64,000 nucleotides of DNA. Source: Azophilus sp965199705 (GTDB lineage Bacteria; Pseudomonadota; Gammaproteobacteria; Pseudomonadales; Azotimanducaceae). The position numbers were made by a program, and so were the translations under genes. How positions within the stretch are numbered: the first letter of the stretch is position 1; each line of letters begins with the position of its first letter. Below, in pieces: positions 61,122-64,000 of the stretch. The DNA lies in contig OZ241359.1 in assembly GCA_965199705.1 (NCBI GenBank), forward strand, positions 2,790,001-2,854,000, read 5' to 3'. Below the pieces are notes generated by a model. The model was given only the letters and a program-made list of their open reading frames with translations. It ran no database searches and had not been told where the DNA came from.

Positions 61122-61961
61122 ATGATGCCTGCCTCCCCAAAGCGTGAATCCTCAACTGCCAATCGGAGGCCGTTGAAAGCGCCGCCCCTGTTCCTGCTGG
61201 CCAGCGAGTTACCGCGCGCGATCAGCGAATTTGCCGCACTGTCCCTGATTTGGCCGGCTCTGATGGCAGCGGCGCCGAAGGGCGACGGACACTCAGTGGT
61301 GATTCTACCGGGCTTCATGGGCGGCGATGGCTCCACCCTGGTTCTGCGGCGTTTTCTTACCCACCTCGGATATCGCTCGCAACCCTGGCATCTCGGTGTG
61401 AACACCGGCGCCTCGGCGCAACTCGAAGCATTGATGCGCCGCTTCTATCGACACGCTCAAGTGGAGCAGGCGCCTGTCTCGATCGTCGGCCAGAGTCTGG
61501 GCGGCATCTACGCAAGGGAGCTGGCCCGGGAGTTTCCGGGCGCTGTGCGCTCGGTAGTTACGCTCGGCAGCCCGTTCTCGGGCACTCGCCGCGGCGGCAC
61601 AAACCCGTGGGTGATGCGTCTGTTCGAGCGCATGTCCGAGCAGACCGTGGATGAGATGCGTATTAATCGAGCGGAGTTGAGCGAGCCGCCTGCACAGACG
61701 CCGGTCACCGCTCTCTTCAGCCGGACAGACGGCGTGGTGAACTGGCGCGCCTGCCTGGAGCAGGACACCGGAAAAACCGAGAACATCGAGATCGTCAGCA
61801 GTCACACCGGGATGGTGGTTCAGCCGCTGGCGCTGCACATCATTGCTGACCGGCTGGCTCAGCCGGCGGGCCAATGGCGCAAGTTCAAGCCCCAACCCGG
61901 GTTGATGCGCTGGCTGATGCCAAACCAGGCGTCTGCGGAACGGCACACATCAGGACACTGA
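61122..61961 (+). CDS. Alpha/beta-hydrolase (lipase-like)
   Basis: An alpha/beta-hydrolase of about 279 residues from the ATG at 61122; the frame is open as far as 60945, so earlier starts cannot be excluded. SVVILPGFMGGDGSTLVLRRFLTHLGYRS is the N-terminal strand-loop of PGAP1-type lipases. The nucleophile elbow is VGQSLGGIYARELAREFP. Asp and His of the triad are likely in FSRTDGVVNWRACL and SSHTGMVVQPLALHIIA. It may be a PHA-related esterase, as phaR follows 31 bp downstream and a phasin is divergent. This association is only by position. Confidence 0.8.
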   Translation: MMPASPKRESSTANRRPLKAPPLFLLASELPRAISEFAALSLIWPALMAAAPKGDGHSVVILPGFMGGDGSTLVLRRFLTHLGYRSQPWHLGVNTGASAQLEALMRRFYRHAQVEQAPVSIVGQSLGGIYARELAREFPGAVRSVVTLGSPFSGTRRGGTNPWVMRLFERMSEQTVDEMRINRAELSEPPAQTPVTALFSRTDGVVNWRACLEQDTGKTENIEIVSSHTGMVVQPLALHIIADRLAQPAGQWRKFKPQPGLMRWLMPNQASAERHTSGH

Positions 61962-61992
61962 TGCATCAAGACACAGATAAGGGAGACAACCC

Positions 61993-62424
61993 GTGCACCA
62001 GATCAAGAAATACCCCAACCGGCGCCTCTACGATCTGACGGACAGCCAGTATGTGGTGCTGGAAGATCTGCGCAAGCTCATCGTGCTCGGGGAGAGTATC
62101 GCCGTCGAAGACAGCCGCGACGGCAGCGACCTCACTCGCAGCGTCCTGATGCAAATCCTGACGGAGCAGGAAGCAGACGGCCATGAGCCGATTCTGACCA
62201 ATCGCGCACTCGAACAGATCATCCGATTCTACGGCAGTCAGGTGAGCGCCTTGGCCAGCCGCTACATCGAACAGTCGATCCGCGCCGTGATCGAGCATCA
62301 GGATCAGCTTCGAACGCAGATGCGGCGCCTGAACCGGATGAACCCGATGAACGCCATGTGGCAGGCCCTTGACGTATTCGGCCAACGCAGCAGCGCCCGA
62401 AGTTCGGGCGACAAGGAGACTTGA
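61993..62424 (+). CDS. phaR: Polyhydroxyalkanoate synthesis repressor PhaR
   Basis: PhaR binds DNA and PHB/PHA granules and represses phasin and often its own gene. The protein has 143 residues from a GTG at 61993. It begins with the near-invariant IKKYPNRRLYDLTDSQYVVLEDLRKLI. The PHB accumulation regulatory core continues through SVLMQILTEQEADGHEPILTNRALEQIIRFYG. The C-terminal region has QMRRLNRMNPMNAMWQALDVFG. Its gene follows the hydrolase gene on the same strand, and the likely target phasin is 1.1 kb to the left. Confidence 0.92.
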   Translation: MHQIKKYPNRRLYDLTDSQYVVLEDLRKLIVLGESIAVEDSRDGSDLTRSVLMQILTEQEADGHEPILTNRALEQIIRFYGSQVSALASRYIEQSIRAVIEHQDQLRTQMRRLNRMNPMNAMWQALDVFGQRSSARSSGDKET

Positions 62425-62434
62425 GAGCGGCGTT

Positions 62435-63061
62435 TCAGCGAGCCAGAAATTGCTCGGTGGTGTTGCTTTTGGGGAAGGGTTCCTGCGGCCTGGCACAATT
62501 CAGAAAGGCGCAAAGAGGCTCCCATCCGGCAGCTGGATCGAATGTCAGCAGCCGATCCGCCGGCGCCCTTTGCCGAACAGCGTCGGCGTGCGCCAGATAG
62601 CGGGCGATGGCATGGTCCTTGTGTTCGACCCGGCCGTCAAAGACGCCATCCCAGATTACTTCAAAGACCATGTTGGCGCGTGCGAGCGCCTGCGCGTCGC
62701 CGCTTTCCCGAGACTGTGAGCGATAGCGGACAGAAGACGGGTAGATCGTGTTCATCACGCTGGCGTACCAGAGTTCGGGATCCCGTTGCGAAAGGATGAT
62801 CCGCGCCTCGGGAAACGCCGCCAACTGCGATTCCCAATAGTTGCAGGCGGGCCAATCCACAGAAGATCGGTAGTCCTGAAAGAGATGCGCCCAGTCCACC
62901 GCGCCGCCAGCAGCTGCATCCCGCCAGAGCGCAACATGCTCCGGGTGCTTGCCGACTTCGAACATGTGGTAGCAGGGACCGAACCCGAGTTGTTCCAGAG
63001 CCAGCTTCAGCGACAGGGTTCCAGTGCGCCCGAATCCGGCCCCGATCACCGCAAGGCTCAT
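62435..63061 (-). CDS. Sulfotransferase family protein
   Basis: A 208-residue sulfotransferase-like protein with P-loop-type PAPS binding. The first motif is VIGAGFGRTGTLSLKLALEQLGFGPCYHM (5'-phosphosulfate-binding loop, about 5-33). DWPACNYWESQLAAFPEARIILSQRDPELWYASV (about 68-101) contains the conserved RDPE 3'-phosphate-binding motif. These proteins are widespread and their acceptor substrates are mostly unknown. It overlaps the upstream amidohydrolase gene by 4 bp. Confidence 0.85.
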   Translation of the reverse strand: MSLAVIGAGFGRTGTLSLKLALEQLGFGPCYHMFEVGKHPEHVALWRDAAAGGAVDWAHLFQDYRSSVDWPACNYWESQLAAFPEARIILSQRDPELWYASVMNTIYPSSVRYRSQSRESGDAQALARANMVFEVIWDGVFDGRVEHKDHAIARYLAHADAVRQRAPADRLLTFDPAAGWEPLCAFLNCARPQEPFPKSNTTEQFLAR

Positions 63062-64000
63062 GCCGGAGACAGCCGATAGACCCTGGCCGCGGTATCGTGA
63101 AACAGCCAGGCCTTCTCGGCATCCGATGCATCCGCCGTCATCTTCTTGAAGGCATTCCAGAGCACAGCGTAGGAACAGCTTGCCTTGTCAACCGGAAAGT
63201 TACTTTCAAACATGCAGCGCTCAACGCCAAAGCAGTCGATGACGTGTCGATAGTAGCGCCCTGTCGCCGAAACCACTTCGTCCGAGCTTGCCGGCCGTTC
63301 GCGCTTGTGAAAGCCAAAGCCGTTGATCGGCATGACCAGACCGCCGAGTTTGGCGACAACGTTCTCGCAGGCCGCCAACTCGGCAATGTCCTGCCGCCAC
63401 TGCACGAATATCTCCTGTCGCCGACCGGCATAAGGGCCAATGCCCAGGGGTCCGCCAAAGTGATCCAGAATGATGGTCGTTTCCGGAAAGGCCCTCGCCA
63501 GATCAGTCAGTTCCGGGATCTGCGGGTGGTACAACCAGGCGTCGAATGACAGCCCGCGTCGGCCCAATTCCGCAAAGCCGGCCCGAAAGTTTCGGTCCGC
63601 AAGGAGCTGCGGCGGCGGCGCTGTGTGCGAATTGCGGACCGCATCGCTTGCATCCCAGCCAGCCGCATGACGAATGCCTCGAAAGCGCTGGCTGGCCGCC
63701 ATATGCGCATCCAGCACCGGAGCAACCCGTGCGCCAAGGCTGAGATCCGCCAGGCTGACGATGCCGAGACATGCGCGCGTGGCCCCATAGCCGCCGCTTG
63801 CCGACATGGCCGCAACACCGTTGACAAACTCCGTTTCGCCCACGGGCGCCATCGCCGATGGCCCATCCGCACGATACATGGCGCCGCATTCGACAAAGAC
63901 CGTGCTCACCACCTTGTGTCCACTGCCGGTATCGGCCAGCAATTCATCAAGTAGATAGCGACTGCCAGATACGTCCCAGAGATGATGGTGCGGGTCGCAG
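63058..64000 (-). CDS. Amidohydrolase family protein, 5' end cut by window edge
   Basis: A metal-dependent amidohydrolase of the 2-pyrone-4,6-dicarboxylate lactonase/TIM-barrel type. The frame is open to the window edge, where codons read CDPHHHLWDVSGSRYLLDEL (63999-63940), with the HxH metal motif; the true start is to the right of 64000. Further residues are TIILDHFGGPLGIGPYAG, VVAKLGGLVMPINGFGF and ERCMFESNFPVDKASCSY, the last holding the catalytic Asp. About 313 residues are visible. An internal TTG at 63942 is not the start. The substrate is probably a lactone or similar ring compound, unproven. Confidence 0.87.
   Translation of the reverse strand, partial: CDPHHHLWDVSGSRYLLDELLADTGSGHKVVSTVFVECGAMYRADGPSAMAPVGETEFVNGVAAMSASGGYGATRACLGIVSLADLSLGARVAPVLDAHMAASQRFRGIRHAAGWDASDAVRNSHTAPPPQLLADRNFRAGFAELGRRGLSFDAWLYHPQIPELTDLARAFPETTIILDHFGGPLGIGPYAGRRQEIFVQWRQDIAELAACENVVAKLGGLVMPINGFGFHKRERPASSDEVVSATGRYYRHVIDCFGVERCMFESNFPVDKASCSYAVLWNAFKKMTADASDAEKAWLFHDTAARVYRLSPA

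Noticed and set aside
1..64000. tRNA or rRNA genes
   Set aside because: Looking for T-loop-like gttcgaatcc patterns and rRNA conserved blocks by eye gave no credible candidate; a short tRNA could still be missed without a computed scan.

Overview
The window is about 64 kb of GC-rich DNA from the chromosome of a gammaproteobacterium. The gene order points there: lptD-surA-pdxA-rsmA-apaH, with amgK-murU divergent from lptD; rpsU-yqeY-dnaG, with tsaD divergent from rpsU; rpe-gph-trpEGDC; coq7; dsbD-aroQ-accB; purH-purD; and a GTP-independent Mpl recycling ligase. The synteny is eroded in several places: rpoD is absent after dnaG, accC/prmA/dusB/fis are absent between accB and purH, and apaG is absent between rsmA and apaH. 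PhaR, a phasin, a membrane pyrophosphatase and a PPi-dependent phosphofructokinase suggest polyhydroxyalkanoate storage and a pyrophosphate-sparing metabolism. No close species can be named from the sequence alone.

Layout. 1-3404: a type II-C CRISPR-Cas locus (3' part of cas9, cas1, cas2, then an array of 12 repeats and 11 spacers). 3591-7947: doxX, dnaG, yqeY, rpsU and tsaD. 7938-15705: a type I-G (formerly I-U) effector operon read leftward, cas3 > csb3 (cas8u2) > csb1 (cas7) > csb2 (cas5-cas6 fusion), with no adaptation genes and no array of its own. This operon lies between two near-identical 221-bp copies of the 3' end of tsaD (7711-7931 and 16037-16257), the second joined to a truncated insertion-sequence transposase. 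16306-17576: a restriction-modification pair (BglII/BstYI-like endonuclease and MT-A70-like methyltransferase). The first 17.6 kb is therefore a defence-rich segment broken by a block of core genes.

17662-43018 is mainly housekeeping: cca, apaH, rsmA, pdxA, surA, lptD, amgK-murU, katG, rpe, gph, the trp operon with a legible attenuator, coq7, a HIT protein, a cNMP-binding/rhodanese regulator, purD, purH, accB, aroQ and dsbD. 43264-58312 holds a TPR lipoprotein, a DUF2333 protein, hppA, pfp, mpl, a secreted cyclase-family protein, comF, modABC, an acyltransferase and a metallo-beta-lactamase-fold hydrolase. 58315-64000 holds a HAD phosphatase, a GYD-PlsC fusion with a free-standing GYD protein, a phasin, an alpha/beta hydrolase, phaR, a sulfotransferase-like protein and a truncated amidohydrolase.

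The most unusual item is csb2 (7938-10280). It is 780 residues long because a complete phosphoribosyltransferase-like domain, with a recognisable PRPP-binding loop, sits in one open frame between its Cas5-like and Cas6-like halves. A nucleotide-metabolism fold inside a CRISPR effector subunit, in an operon that looks recently moved, is the best candidate here for undescribed biology.
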